This document shows, in pieces, positions 17,048 to 25,616 of a stretch of DNA of 64,000 nucleotides. The notes beneath the pieces are model-generated. The model did no database searches, had not been told where the DNA came from, and saw only the letters and a program-made list of their open reading frames with translations. The DNA is from Paludisphaera mucosa (GTDB lineage Bacteria; Planctomycetota; Planctomycetia; Isosphaerales; Isosphaeraceae). The position numbers were made by a program, and so were the translations under genes. The DNA lies in the NCBI RefSeq assembly GCF_029589435.1, contig NZ_JARRAG010000002.1:2604001-2668000 (forward strand). The letters run 5' to 3'. Position 1 is the first letter of the stretch; every line of letters starts with the position of its first letter.

Positions 17048-18460
17048 ATGGGGCCGAACGTCGGGAACCCGATCACGTCGCGGACATCGCCCCACCGGAA
17101 GTACGTCGCCCCCGAGCGCCCGGAGCCGACGCGGCCTTCACGGTGGCTCGAACGGCTCTACGCCGACGAGCCGGCGAACTGCCGGCGGGCGCTCGTCCCG
17201 TTCCTCCGCAACCTCCTCTACTTCGGGCTGATCTTCGCCGTGTGCCGGCGGTATCAGACCGAGGGCCGCGCCTTCCAGGTCTTGCTTCAAGTCGCCGGGC
17301 TCGCCTTTCCGATCCACTACCTGGCTCCCTATCGCTGGAAGCAGGGCGTGTTCATCGCCGCCTCGGTCGCCGGCCTGTTCCTGGTCTTCGGGACGGGCGT
17401 GGGCGCGGTCGTGGTCGGCCTGTCCGCGGTCCTGATCGGCGTCGGCCGCATGCCGGTCTCCTGGAACCTGCGGGTCGGGATCCTGGCCGGGCTGACCCTC
17501 TTCCTGGCGTGCGGCAAGCCCGCGGCGCTCTTCGAGCTGGCGCCCCCGACCGTGTGGCCGGTGCTCGGCTCGATGTTCATGTTCCGCATGCTCGTTTACA
17601 TGTATGAGCTGAAACACGCCCGGAAGCCGGAGAGCCTGATCGACGCGGTCGGCTACTTCTTCCTGCTGCCGAACTACTGCTTCATGCTCTTCCCGGTGGT
17701 CGACTACCGGACCTGGCAGCGGGGCTACTTCGCCGCCGAGGTCCACGACGTCCAGCGCCGGGGGCTGGAGATGACGTTCCGGGGCGTGGTCCAGCTCATC
17801 CTCTACCGGATCATCGACCAGGAGCTGCTCTTCCCCTCGTCCCAGGTCAACGGCCCCGGGAGCCTCCTGGCCTTCCTGGTGTTCAACTACCTGGTGTACC
17901 TGCAGGTCTCGGGGCAGTTCCACGTCGCCTGCGGCATGCTGCACATGTTCGGGTACCAGCTCCCGGACACGCACCACAACTACCTGCTGGCGAGCGGCTT
18001 CACCGACTACTGGCGGCGGATCAACATCTACTGGAAGGACTTCATGGTCCGACTGGTGTTCAACCCGGTGGTCTTCCGCCTCAAGCGCTGGCCGCAGCCG
18101 GCGGCGATCGCGGCGGCGACGGTCGTGGTGTTCTTCGTCACCTGGCTGACGCACGGCTACCAGTCGTTCTGGCTCCGAGGCACCTGGGGCTTCAGCGCGC
18201 CCGACGCGGTCTTCTGGGGCGTGCTGGGCTGCCTGGTGATGGTGAACGTCCAGCTCGACGCCCGCCGCGGACCGGCCCGGCCCAGGCCGAAGCCCAGGGC
18301 CGACGAGCCGGCGCCGGGGATCGACTATCGGGGCCTGACCATCCGGGGCGCCAAGATCCTCGCCACGTTCGCGACCATCACGCTGCTCTGGTCGCTCTGG
18401 AACAGTCCCAGCCTCGCGGCCTGGCTCGACCTGATGGCCCGCGGCCTCCAAGCGTCGTGA
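17048..18460 (+). CDS. MBOAT family membrane acyltransferase (DltB-like)
   Basis: 470 residues from ATG 17048, preceded by GAGGAAGGG (17032-17040). A longer in-frame extension to 16856 is low-complexity and unlikely. About ten membrane segments are present. The MBOAT signature region is FTDYWRRINIYWKDFMVRLVF (about residues 318-338), comparable to the F-x-x-F-W-R-R-W-H-I-S block of DltB/AlgI. The conserved active-site His is His369 in TWLTHGYQSF. Such enzymes transfer acyl groups across the membrane to polymers. It is the first gene of a tight plus-strand cluster with an SGNH protein 22 bp later, an adenylation enzyme and an LPLAT protein. Confidence 0.85.
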   Translation: MGPNVGNPITSRTSPHRKYVAPERPEPTRPSRWLERLYADEPANCRRALVPFLRNLLYFGLIFAVCRRYQTEGRAFQVLLQVAGLAFPIHYLAPYRWKQGVFIAASVAGLFLVFGTGVGAVVVGLSAVLIGVGRMPVSWNLRVGILAGLTLFLACGKPAALFELAPPTVWPVLGSMFMFRMLVYMYELKHARKPESLIDAVGYFFLLPNYCFMLFPVVDYRTWQRGYFAAEVHDVQRRGLEMTFRGVVQLILYRIIDQELLFPSSQVNGPGSLLAFLVFNYLVYLQVSGQFHVACGMLHMFGYQLPDTHHNYLLASGFTDYWRRINIYWKDFMVRLVFNPVVFRLKRWPQPAAIAAATVVVFFVTWLTHGYQSFWLRGTWGFSAPDAVFWGVLGCLVMVNVQLDARRGPARPRPKPRADEPAPGIDYRGLTIRGAKILATFATITLLWSLWNSPSLAAWLDLMARGLQAS

Positions 18461-18482
18461 CAAGGGGAGGATCGGAACGGCC

Positions 18483-19712
18483 ATGGCGCTCATCCAGACC
18501 ACATCGCTCCGCGCGGCCCGCATCGCCATGCTGCAGGCCGCGGCGCTCGTGGCGATCTCGCTCATCTCGGTCCCTTCCGACTGGACCAGGGCCCGCCGGC
18601 TGATGGCGTCGGCGACCTCGAACTCGTCCAATCGGGCCGACGGCGACCACCACGCGACCGGCTACTACGAGGGCCTCGTCGGCGGCGCCGAGGGCCCCGG
18701 CGGGCGCGGCGAGCTGACGCTCGCGCTCATGGGCAAGCCCAACGGCTGGGTCCGGTTCAACGACGCCGGCGTGGTCCGCCACCTCGACCGCGACTTCCTC
18801 CAGTTCGAGCTGATCCCCAAGATCGACAGCCTGCTGTTCGGCCAGCCGTTCGTCACGAACTCGCACGGCATGCACAGCCCCGAGGCGACCGTCGAGAAGC
18901 CGCCGGGCGTTTTCCGGATCGCCCTGCTCGGGGCCTCGATGGACATGGGCTGGGGGGTCAAGTACCAGGACACCTACAGCCATCAGCTCGAAGGCTGGCT
19001 GAACACCCACCCCGCGCACCGGGGGTTCGCCTCCGATCGCAAGTTCGAGGTGCTCAACTTCGCGGTGGCCGCGTACAGCCCCCTGCAGCGCCTGGAGTCG
19101 TTCCGCCGCAAGGCCAGGGACTTCAAGCCCGACCTGGTGATCTTCGCGTCGACCATGCTCGACTCGCGGCTGGCCGAGATCCACCTCTGCGACGTCTTCC
19201 GCACCAAGGCCGACCTGACCTACGACTTCGTGCGTCAGGCCGTCGAGGCCGCCGGCGTCACCGAGGCCGACCGCCGCGTCGATCGCGGCCAGCTCTCGGC
19301 CAAGGAGACGATCAAGAAGAAGCTGGAGCCGCACTACTGGAGCCTGTACGACGCCACCGTCGCCGCCCTGGCCGGCGACTGCCGGACGGCCGGCATCCCG
19401 ATGATGATGCTGGTCATCCCCCGCGTCGGCAAGGACGCCGAGGAATCGGAGCGGGCCGAGTCGGTCGGCCGGCTCAAGGCGATCGCGGGCCGGTACGCCC
19501 TGCCGATCTACGACCTCACCGACACCTTCGACGAGATCGACCCCGCGCTGCTGGAGATCGCAGCCTGGGACGACCACCCCAACGCCCTGGGTCACCATCG
19601 CCTCTTCCTCTCCCTGACGCACAAGCTGGTGACCGACCAGGGCCGGTACGAGCTGCTCTTCCCGGGTCGCAAGGCCGTGGCCGAGGCGGCCCTGCCCCAG
19701 GACCTGCCGTAA
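18483..19712 (+). CDS. Membrane-anchored SGNH-hydrolase-like protein (DltD/AlgJ-like role proposed)
   Basis: 409 residues. An N-terminal membrane segment (about 12-32) places the rest outside the cytoplasm. SGNH block I is LLGASMDMGWG with Ser152, and block V is WDDHPNALGHH with Asp363/Asp364 and His365. In dlt and alginate O-acetylation systems an MBOAT protein works with exactly this type of extracytoplasmic SGNH partner. The gene starts 22 bp after the MBOAT stop. The acyl group and target are unknown. The family could also be a plain esterase. Confidence 0.82.
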   Translation: MALIQTTSLRAARIAMLQAAALVAISLISVPSDWTRARRLMASATSNSSNRADGDHHATGYYEGLVGGAEGPGGRGELTLALMGKPNGWVRFNDAGVVRHLDRDFLQFELIPKIDSLLFGQPFVTNSHGMHSPEATVEKPPGVFRIALLGASMDMGWGVKYQDTYSHQLEGWLNTHPAHRGFASDRKFEVLNFAVAAYSPLQRLESFRRKARDFKPDLVIFASTMLDSRLAEIHLCDVFRTKADLTYDFVRQAVEAAGVTEADRRVDRGQLSAKETIKKKLEPHYWSLYDATVAALAGDCRTAGIPMMMLVIPRVGKDAEESERAESVGRLKAIAGRYALPIYDLTDTFDEIDPALLEIAAWDDHPNALGHHRLFLSLTHKLVTDQGRYELLFPGRKAVAEAALPQDLP

Positions 19713-19763
19713 CTTCCAACCCACTTGACCGCACCCGCAACCGCGCCGCACGGATAAGACGCC

Positions 19764-21347
19764 ATGGATGGACGCCATCTCAGCCGACTGCTGGAGGAGG
19801 CCGTCGCGCGACGGCCCGACCGCCCCGCCGTCGAGGACGAACGGGGACGATCGCAGACCTACGCCGACCTGGACCGCGCCGCCGACCGCGTCGCGGCCCG
19901 GCTCGCGCGCTGGGGGATCGACCGGGGCGACCGCGTCGGCCTCTGGCTCCCCAAGAGCCTGGAGGCCGTCGCCGCGATCCACGGGATCCTGCGGGCGGGC
20001 GGGGTCTACGTCCCCGTCGACCCCACGGGCCCCGCCGGCCGCGCCGAGGGGATCTTCACCGACAGCGGCGCCAGGGCCGTCGTCGTCGCCGCCAAGCTCG
20101 CCCCCGCGTTGCGCCAGGCGTGGGAGGGCCGCGAATCGGCGCCCCGGCTCATCGTCGTCGCCGACGACGCCGCGTCCGACGCCCTCGCCCCCGAGGACGC
20201 CGACTGGTCCGAGGTCCTGGCCGACGACGCCCCATCCCCCCTGCCCCCCTCGCGCGAGGCCGACGACCTGGCGTACATCCTGTTCACCTCCGGGTCGACG
20301 GGTAAGCCGAAGGGGGTCATGCTCTCGCACGCCAACGCCTTCACGTTCCTCGAATGGTGCCGCGACGCCCTGGGCCCCTGGAGCGACGACGACCGCTACT
20401 CCTCGCACGCGCCCTTCCACTTCGATCTGTCGATCTTCGACCTGTACGTCGCCTGCCTGAACGCCGGCACGCTCGTCCTGATCGGCGAGACCCTGGCCAA
20501 GGAGCCCGCGGCGCTCGGCGACTACATCCAGGACAAGCGGATCAGCGTCTGGTACTCGGCCCCTTCGATCCTCGCCATGATGACCGAGCTGGGCCGCCTG
20601 GACCGCCCCGGCTACACGCCGCCGCGCGTGGTCCTGTTCGCCGGCGAGGTCTTCCCCATCGCCCCGCTCCGCAAGCTTCGGACGCTCTGGCCCGACGCCG
20701 ATCTGTGGAACCTCTACGGCCCGACCGAGACGAACGTCTGCACGGCCCTGGAGATCCCCCGGGTCATCGGCGACGAGCAGGCCGGCCCGTTCCCGATCGG
20801 CTTCGCCTGCCCCCCCTTGATCGGCCGCGTCGTCGACGAGGAGGGCCGCACGCTCGCCGCCGGCGCGCTCGGCGAGCTGGTGATCGCCGGGCCGGGCGTG
20901 ATGCGGGGCTACTTCGGCCGCGACGACCTCACCGAGGCCGCGTTCTTCACGGCCGACGACGGCGTGAAATGGTATCGCACGGGCGACCTCGTGATCGACG
21001 ACGGCGCCGGCTGCTACCACTTCCACGGCCGCCGCGATCGCATGGTGAAGAAGCGCGGATACCGGATCGAGCTGGGCGAGATCGAGTCGGCCCTCTACCG
21101 CCACGAGGGCGTCGACCGCGCGGCCGTGATCGCCGAGAGCGACGACGCCGGCGTCTCGATCGCCGCGTTCGTGGCCCTCAAGCCCGAGGGCCGGAAGTCG
21201 CTGATCGCGATGAAACGGCACTGCTCGATCCACCTGCCGAACTACATGATCCCCGACCGGATCACGTTCCTGGACCGGTTGCCGGCGACGTCGACGGACA
21301 AGGTCGACTACCAGAAGCTCAAGGCCCTGGCCGTCGAGGAGGTCTGA
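19764..21347 (+). CDS. Stand-alone adenylation-domain enzyme (DltA-like amino-acid/acyl AMP ligase)
   Basis: 527 residues, one complete ANL adenylation module. Core motifs in order: FTSGSTGKPKGVMLSH (174-189), FHFDLSIFDLY (218-228), NLYGPTETN (316-324), WYRTGDL (403-409), GRRDRMVKKRGYRIELGEIE (422-441), and a C-terminal DKVDY with Lys513 as the A10 lysine. The FDLSIFDLY block resembles DltA more than typical peptide synthetases. DltA charges a carrier protein with D-alanine. No carrier-protein domain is fused to it, and there is no room for one between the cluster genes. The substrate cannot be read reliably from sequence. The next gene starts six bases after the stop. Confidence 0.88.
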   Translation: MDGRHLSRLLEEAVARRPDRPAVEDERGRSQTYADLDRAADRVAARLARWGIDRGDRVGLWLPKSLEAVAAIHGILRAGGVYVPVDPTGPAGRAEGIFTDSGARAVVVAAKLAPALRQAWEGRESAPRLIVVADDAASDALAPEDADWSEVLADDAPSPLPPSREADDLAYILFTSGSTGKPKGVMLSHANAFTFLEWCRDALGPWSDDDRYSSHAPFHFDLSIFDLYVACLNAGTLVLIGETLAKEPAALGDYIQDKRISVWYSAPSILAMMTELGRLDRPGYTPPRVVLFAGEVFPIAPLRKLRTLWPDADLWNLYGPTETNVCTALEIPRVIGDEQAGPFPIGFACPPLIGRVVDEEGRTLAAGALGELVIAGPGVMRGYFGRDDLTEAAFFTADDGVKWYRTGDLVIDDGAGCYHFHGRRDRMVKKRGYRIELGEIESALYRHEGVDRAAVIAESDDAGVSIAAFVALKPEGRKSLIAMKRHCSIHLPNYMIPDRITFLDRLPATSTDKVDYQKLKALAVEEV

Positions 21348-21352
21348 CCGCC

Positions 21353-22360
21353 GTGAAGCACGTCGCACGCCGCATCTTCACCTGGAAATTCTACTTCTAC
21401 GAGCTTCTCCTGCCCGGCCTCGGCGCAATGGGGCCGGCCCGGGCGGACGCGATCGTGCGCACGGCGGGATGGGCCTCGACGTACCTCCGCCCGGGCCGCC
21501 GCGCCCGCCTCAAGGCGGCGATGGACCGCGTGAACACCCTCCTGAAGCGCGAGGGCGACGACAAGGCCGGCTGGACCGCCCTGGCCGAGAGCGCCGCGCG
21601 CTTCACCGCCCGCGACTACCCCCTCGACGGCACGAGCGACGCCGAGGCCCTGGCGCGCTTCGACGTCGTGGGCTTCGAGGCCGTGCAGGAGGTGCTGGGG
21701 CGCGGACGAGGCGCGATCCTCGTGGGCAGCCACCTGGGGGCGCACGTCGCCGGCATGCACTGGCTCTACCGCCGCGGCCTGCCGATCCGCGCTTTGGTCC
21801 AGCGGCCCAAGCACGTCTCGCACGACCTGGACCGCCGTTTCGACGCCGCCGCCGCCCCCTATCCTCAGGGCGAATTCTTCCTGAAGCGGCACCTGACGCC
21901 CGCCGCCGCGATCGAGCGGATGATGCAGGCGCGGTCGGCGCTCCGCGACGGCCTGGCGCTCTATCTCAACGGCGACATCGTCTGGGATGGGTCCAACACC
22001 CGTACCTGCCGTCTGCTGGGCCGCGACCACGAGTTCCTCGCGGTCTGGGCCGAGCTGGCCTGCCTCACCCGCGCGCCGGTCTTCTTCGTCTTCTGCCGGC
22101 ACCTGCCGGCCGGCCGCTTCGCCATCGAGTTCAAGCGGCTCGCGCCGACGACCCCGAGCAAGCCCGAACAGGCCTTGGCGGCGTACCTGGCCGAGGTCGA
22201 GGCCCAGGTCGCCGTCGACCCCTCGGAAGCCGTCGCGTACCTGACCTGGCCCTGTTACACCGACGCCCCCGAGGCCCCCGTCGCCCAAACCGGACCGGGC
22301 GGCGAAGCCGCGCCCCGGCCGGCGCACGCCCGACGCCTGCCGGACTCCGTCACGGCCTGA
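21353..22360 (+). CDS. LPLAT-superfamily acyltransferase (LpxL/HtrB-like)
   Basis: 335 residues, starting with GTG at 21353, six bases after the adenylation gene stop; GAGGAGGT at 21336-21343 is a good ribosome site. A weakly hydrophobic N-terminus (FTWKFYFYELLLPGLGAMG) is followed by GRGAILVGSHLGAHVAGMHWL near 120-140, equivalent to the H-x4-D/E catalytic block of lysophospholipid and lipid A acyltransferases. The His is present and the partner acid is not obvious. LNGDIVWDG (about 204-212) and the R-x-F-x-I-E-F segment fit the HtrB layout. A second acyltransferase in a dlt-like cluster is unusual. The 3' end overlaps the convergent SGNH/TPR gene by 11 bp. Confidence 0.75.
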   Translation: MKHVARRIFTWKFYFYELLLPGLGAMGPARADAIVRTAGWASTYLRPGRRARLKAAMDRVNTLLKREGDDKAGWTALAESAARFTARDYPLDGTSDAEALARFDVVGFEAVQEVLGRGRGAILVGSHLGAHVAGMHWLYRRGLPIRALVQRPKHVSHDLDRRFDAAAAPYPQGEFFLKRHLTPAAAIERMMQARSALRDGLALYLNGDIVWDGSNTRTCRLLGRDHEFLAVWAELACLTRAPVFFVFCRHLPAGRFAIEFKRLAPTTPSKPEQALAAYLAEVEAQVAVDPSEAVAYLTWPCYTDAPEAPVAQTGPGGEAAPRPAHARRLPDSVTA

Positions 22361-24008
22361 TCCGCTCGCGGACCGGTCTCAGTCCGAGGCCCGGGAAATC
22401 GAACGCCTCGACGTCCTCGCCACGGCGCAGGGCGTCGAGCGCGGTTTTGTAGCGGTCGCGCTTCGCCATCCGCTCCGCCTGATCGAACCGCAGCGGGGCG
22501 ATCAGGTGGTAGAAGCCGACCGCGTTCGAGCAGACCGCCTCCCACGTCGGGGGGCCGACGCCGAAGTGCGCCGCGACCTCGGCGACGTCCAGCCTGGGGG
22601 CGGGCGTCGCGTCGGGCCAGCCGAACGCCTTCCGCGCCTTCAGGCCGCCGAGCACCCCTTCCGCCAGCGCGACGTGGCCTTCGAGCGACGGGTGGAAGCC
22701 GTCGTTGAACAGGTAGTCGTCGAGCATCCCGTGGGGCCGGAGCGCGCGGAAGACCTCCTGGGCGTCGACCAGGATCAGGTCCCGGCTGGCGGCCAGGTCA
22801 CGATAAACGTCCTGGAACGACGTGAGGCAGCGGAGGGGGTGGGCGTCGAGGTCCCGCGCCGCGAGGTAGGACTTGTACGCCTCCTCATAGTTCCCTTCGG
22901 CTTCGAGCAGTCGGGCCAGCCGAAAGTGCGATTCCGCGAAGCCCGGCTGGCGTTGGATCAGCTCGCGGTAGGCCGCGATCGCGCCGGCGCGATCGGTGGT
23001 TTCCAGCTTGCGGGCCGATTCGAACGAGCGGGCGAACACGTCGCGGCGGGCTCGCGGGGTCTCGGGGGGGAGGACCGAGCGATCGGGCTCGAAGCCGGCG
23101 TCGTTGCCCGCCGGCGGGATCAGGACCGGCACGGCGCCGACGGCCGCGCAGAAGTCGAGGATCGCCTCCATCCGGCGGCGGAAGTCGGCCAGCAGCTCGG
23201 CGCGCTCGGCGTCGGTGTGCGAGGGCGAATCGATCAGCCGCCGGCCTTGTCGGGGCGGCGGCGCGGCCACGCGATGACGCTCCAGCGTCTCCTCGATCAG
23301 GCGGACCGTGGGCGAGATCCGGCCGAAGAGCGTCCCGATCGACCAGGGCCGCGACCATCCCGGGTCGTCGAGGTAATACGGCGCGACCTCGTGCGACCAG
23401 CCGTGGAGCGCGTAGAACTCGTTGTGCCCGCAATAGATGATCAGCAGGTCGGGCTTGCGCTTCAGGTTCGCGAGCTTCTGGTGCATGTCCTCCAGCCGCT
23501 TGCCCGACTCGGCGAGCACGTCGACCCGGACGTTCCGCCCCGGCAGCGATTCCTGCAGCTTCCAACCGACGATCCGACCGACCGAGAGCCACTTCTGGTA
23601 CGGCACCCCCTCGGCGCTCGATTCGCCGATGACGACGACGTCCAGGTCCGTCGGCCGCTCGGCCTCGGGATCGAACGTCGTGGGCAGCGCCGGGACCTGC
23701 GCGAACGCCGGCAAGGTCGGCGCCCGGTGCCGCCACGCCAGCCACGCGCCCGACGCCGCCTCGGCCGCCACCAGCGCCGCGAACGTCGCCGCGAACCCCA
23801 GTGTCAATCGACCCAGCGCAGGCGCGACCGGCCGACGACCTTTCCGCCGGCGGACCACGGTCCACGCCAGCCCGATCGTCGCCGCCACCACGACCAGCGC
23901 CGCGAGGACGTACACGCGCTGGAGCAGCGTCAGGAACCCGATCGCCGTCGTGACCTCCCGCGACGCCAGGTCCCCCTGCGCGACGATCGCGAAGCACGGC
24001 GGGAGCAT
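22350..24008 (-). CDS. Membrane SGNH-hydrolase-like protein with TPR-like repeats
   Basis: 552 residues from ATG 24008; further upstream codons belong to palindromic repeats. Two hydrophobic segments (about 23-45 and 55-78) precede SGNH block I, VVIGESSAEGVPY (near 133-145). IYCGHNEFYALHG serves as block III and FNDGFHPSLEGH as block V with its D-x-x-H. Between blocks III and V lies a helical stretch RELIQRQPGFAESHFRLARLLEAEG with tetratricopeptide spacing. Similar TPR-SGNH proteins occur in planctomycetes, where their substrate is unknown. It faces the dlt-like cluster and may serve the same envelope pathway, which is inference. Confidence 0.8.
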   Translation of the reverse strand: MLPPCFAIVAQGDLASREVTTAIGFLTLLQRVYVLAALVVVAATIGLAWTVVRRRKGRRPVAPALGRLTLGFAATFAALVAAEAASGAWLAWRHRAPTLPAFAQVPALPTTFDPEAERPTDLDVVVIGESSAEGVPYQKWLSVGRIVGWKLQESLPGRNVRVDVLAESGKRLEDMHQKLANLKRKPDLLIIYCGHNEFYALHGWSHEVAPYYLDDPGWSRPWSIGTLFGRISPTVRLIEETLERHRVAAPPPRQGRRLIDSPSHTDAERAELLADFRRRMEAILDFCAAVGAVPVLIPPAGNDAGFEPDRSVLPPETPRARRDVFARSFESARKLETTDRAGAIAAYRELIQRQPGFAESHFRLARLLEAEGNYEEAYKSYLAARDLDAHPLRCLTSFQDVYRDLAASRDLILVDAQEVFRALRPHGMLDDYLFNDGFHPSLEGHVALAEGVLGGLKARKAFGWPDATPAPRLDVAEVAAHFGVGPPTWEAVCSNAVGFYHLIAPLRFDQAERMAKRDRYKTALDALRRGEDVEAFDFPGLGLRPVRERIRP

Positions 24009-24015
24009 CGATCGT

Positions 24016-24063
24016 CCTTCTCCCCTGGTGGGAGAAGGCGGCCCGCAGGGCCGGATGAGGGGG
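24016..24063 (+). repeat. REP-like palindromic element, copy 1
   Basis: Reads CCTTCTCCC-CTGGT-GGGAGAAGG, then GGCCC-GCA-GGGCC, then GGATGAGGGGG: two adjacent hairpins followed by a conserved tail. Copies 2 to 5 share this layout, with copies 2, 3 and 5 in the opposite orientation. Confidence 0.85.
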
Positions 24064-24102
24064 ATCCCATAGGGTTCTCGGACTTCGGCGCCGGCTGACG
24101 AG

Positions 24103-24147
24103 CCCCTCATCCGGCCTTCGGCCATCTTCTCCCACCAGGGGAGAAGG
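24103..24147 (-). repeat. REP-like palindromic element, copy 2 (inverted)
   Basis: Begins CCCCTCATCCGGCC and ends CTTCTCCCACCAGGGGAGAAGG. It is the near-complete reverse complement of copy 1, 39 bp away, so the pair could fold into one long hairpin. Confidence 0.85.
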
Positions 24148-24190
24148 AGGAAGCGGCGAAGTGAAAGTGCGTAATCTTTTTGATGCGTCG

Positions 24191-24238
24191 CCCCCTCATC
24201 CGGCCCTTCGGACCACCTTCCCCCGCGAGGGGGGAAGG
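24191..24238 (-). repeat. REP-like palindromic element, copy 3
   Basis: CCCCCTCATCCGGCCC-TTCG-GACC and then CCTTCCCCC-GCGA-GGGGGGAAGG. Same orientation as copy 2, but with the C-rich hairpin variant also seen at 47199 and 47316. Confidence 0.85.
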
Positions 24239-24386
24239 CCTTGAAACCGCTTCCCGGGATTCTCGGCATGTTCGGCATCGCTCCGCTCGACGATCACCCG
24301 CATGCGGCGGGTATGCGATTTGCAACCATTCTCGGGCAAGTGGTTATCCCTGGGAACTCGGCACCCGGAATGAGGCGGAGATCGAC

Positions 24387-25511
24387 ATGAAGGCCAAGCG
24401 CGTCACCGGCGGGAAGGTTCGTTACGGGATCGTCGCGGGCGGGTCGATCTCGCAGGGGCAGTTCATGCCCGGGGTGCGGAACACCAAGAATTCCGAGCTG
24501 ACGGTCCTCGTGACCGGGGATCCCGAGAAGGCCGACGTCCTCAAGGAGGAATTCGGCCTCAAGAACACCTACCATTACGACGACTTCGACAAGCTCCTGA
24601 CGGCCGACGAGGTCGACGCGTTGTACGTCGCCACGCCCAATCACCTCCACACGCCGTACGTCGTGCCCGCGCTCAAGGCCGGGATCCACGTCCTGCTGGA
24701 GAAGCCGATGGCCGTGCGCGAGGAGGATTGCCGGGCGATGATCGCCGCGGCGCAGGAGTCGGGGGCCAAGCTCATGGTCGCCTACCGCCTGCACTTCGAG
24801 CCGGCGACCGTCGCGGCCGTGGAGCAGGTCCGCGCCGGCGACGTCGGCGACGTCCGGGCGTTCACGTCGACCTTCTCGCAGTTCCTCCGGCCCGACAACC
24901 ATCGGGCCAAGAACGGCTTCGACGACGGGCCGGTCTACGACATGGGCGTCTATCCCATCAACGCTTGCCGCCAGTTCTTCGGGGCCGAGCCGATCGAGGT
25001 CCGCGCCGTCGCCTCGCGCAACCCTGAAGCCGGCCTGGGCGACCTGGACGACACCGTGAGCGTCACGCTGCGGTTCCCCAACGACGGCCAGGCGGTCTTC
25101 ATCGCCTCGTACGGGATGCACGAGTTCGAGCATTATTCGGTCGTCGGCTCCAAGGGGAGCCTGTCGGTACAGCCGGCCTACTCGTACGGCCACGGCCTCG
25201 CATATGACGTCACGATCGGCGACGAGAAGGAGCACAAATCCTATCCCGAGACCGACCAGTTCGGCGGCGAGGCGGAGTACTTCTCCAACTGCATCCTCAA
25301 CGACCTCGACCCCGAGCCCGACGGCGAGGAAGGCTGGTGCGACGTCCGGATCGTCGAGGCCATCCGTCGCGCCCTGGAGACGGGCCAACCCCAGACGCTC
25401 GAACCGTACACGAGGAAGGGCCGCATCGAGCCCTCCCAGGTGATGGGCCTGCCCCCCGCCCAGAAGTTCGAGATGGTCAACGCCTCCGATCCCAGCAAGA
25501 ACGGGGACTGA
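24387..25511 (+). CDS. Gfo/Idh/MocA family oxidoreductase
   Basis: 374 residues from ATG 24387. The NAD(P)-binding N-terminus reads YGIVAGGSISQGQF (the usual G-x-G-x-x-G is relaxed to G-G-S-I-S). It is followed by VATPNHLH and by VLLEKPMAV near 102-110, with the E-K-P lysine of the family. The C-terminal substrate domain contains GPVYDMGVYPINACRQFFG. Such enzymes oxidise or reduce sugars and related polyols. Family resemblance is to glucose-fructose oxidoreductase-like members, but the substrate is unknown. It is transcribed away from the palindromic repeats and ends 105 bp before xseA. Confidence 0.9.
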   Translation: MKAKRVTGGKVRYGIVAGGSISQGQFMPGVRNTKNSELTVLVTGDPEKADVLKEEFGLKNTYHYDDFDKLLTADEVDALYVATPNHLHTPYVVPALKAGIHVLLEKPMAVREEDCRAMIAAAQESGAKLMVAYRLHFEPATVAAVEQVRAGDVGDVRAFTSTFSQFLRPDNHRAKNGFDDGPVYDMGVYPINACRQFFGAEPIEVRAVASRNPEAGLGDLDDTVSVTLRFPNDGQAVFIASYGMHEFEHYSVVGSKGSLSVQPAYSYGHGLAYDVTIGDEKEHKSYPETDQFGGEAEYFSNCILNDLDPEPDGEEGWCDVRIVEAIRRALETGQPQTLEPYTRKGRIEPSQVMGLPPAQKFEMVNASDPSKNGD

Positions 25512-25616
25512 AGACAGCGGCCCTCGCGATTGCCCGAGCGCCGAATTCCTGAGAGGATGGGACCCCTCGACCCGCGAGGGTCATCCCGGCTCACACGGAC
25601 GGCGTTCAGGATCACC

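Noticed and set aside
18378-21368. A 996-codon minus-strand open frame across the SGNH and adenylation genes
   Set aside because: It has the same shadow composition, and the plus strand carries full SGNH and adenylation motifs.
17048-22360. A DltC-type carrier protein hidden in the acylation cluster
   Set aside because: The gaps between the genes are 22, 51 and 5 bp, and no short frame with the D-S-L phosphopantetheine motif was found in or beside the cluster.
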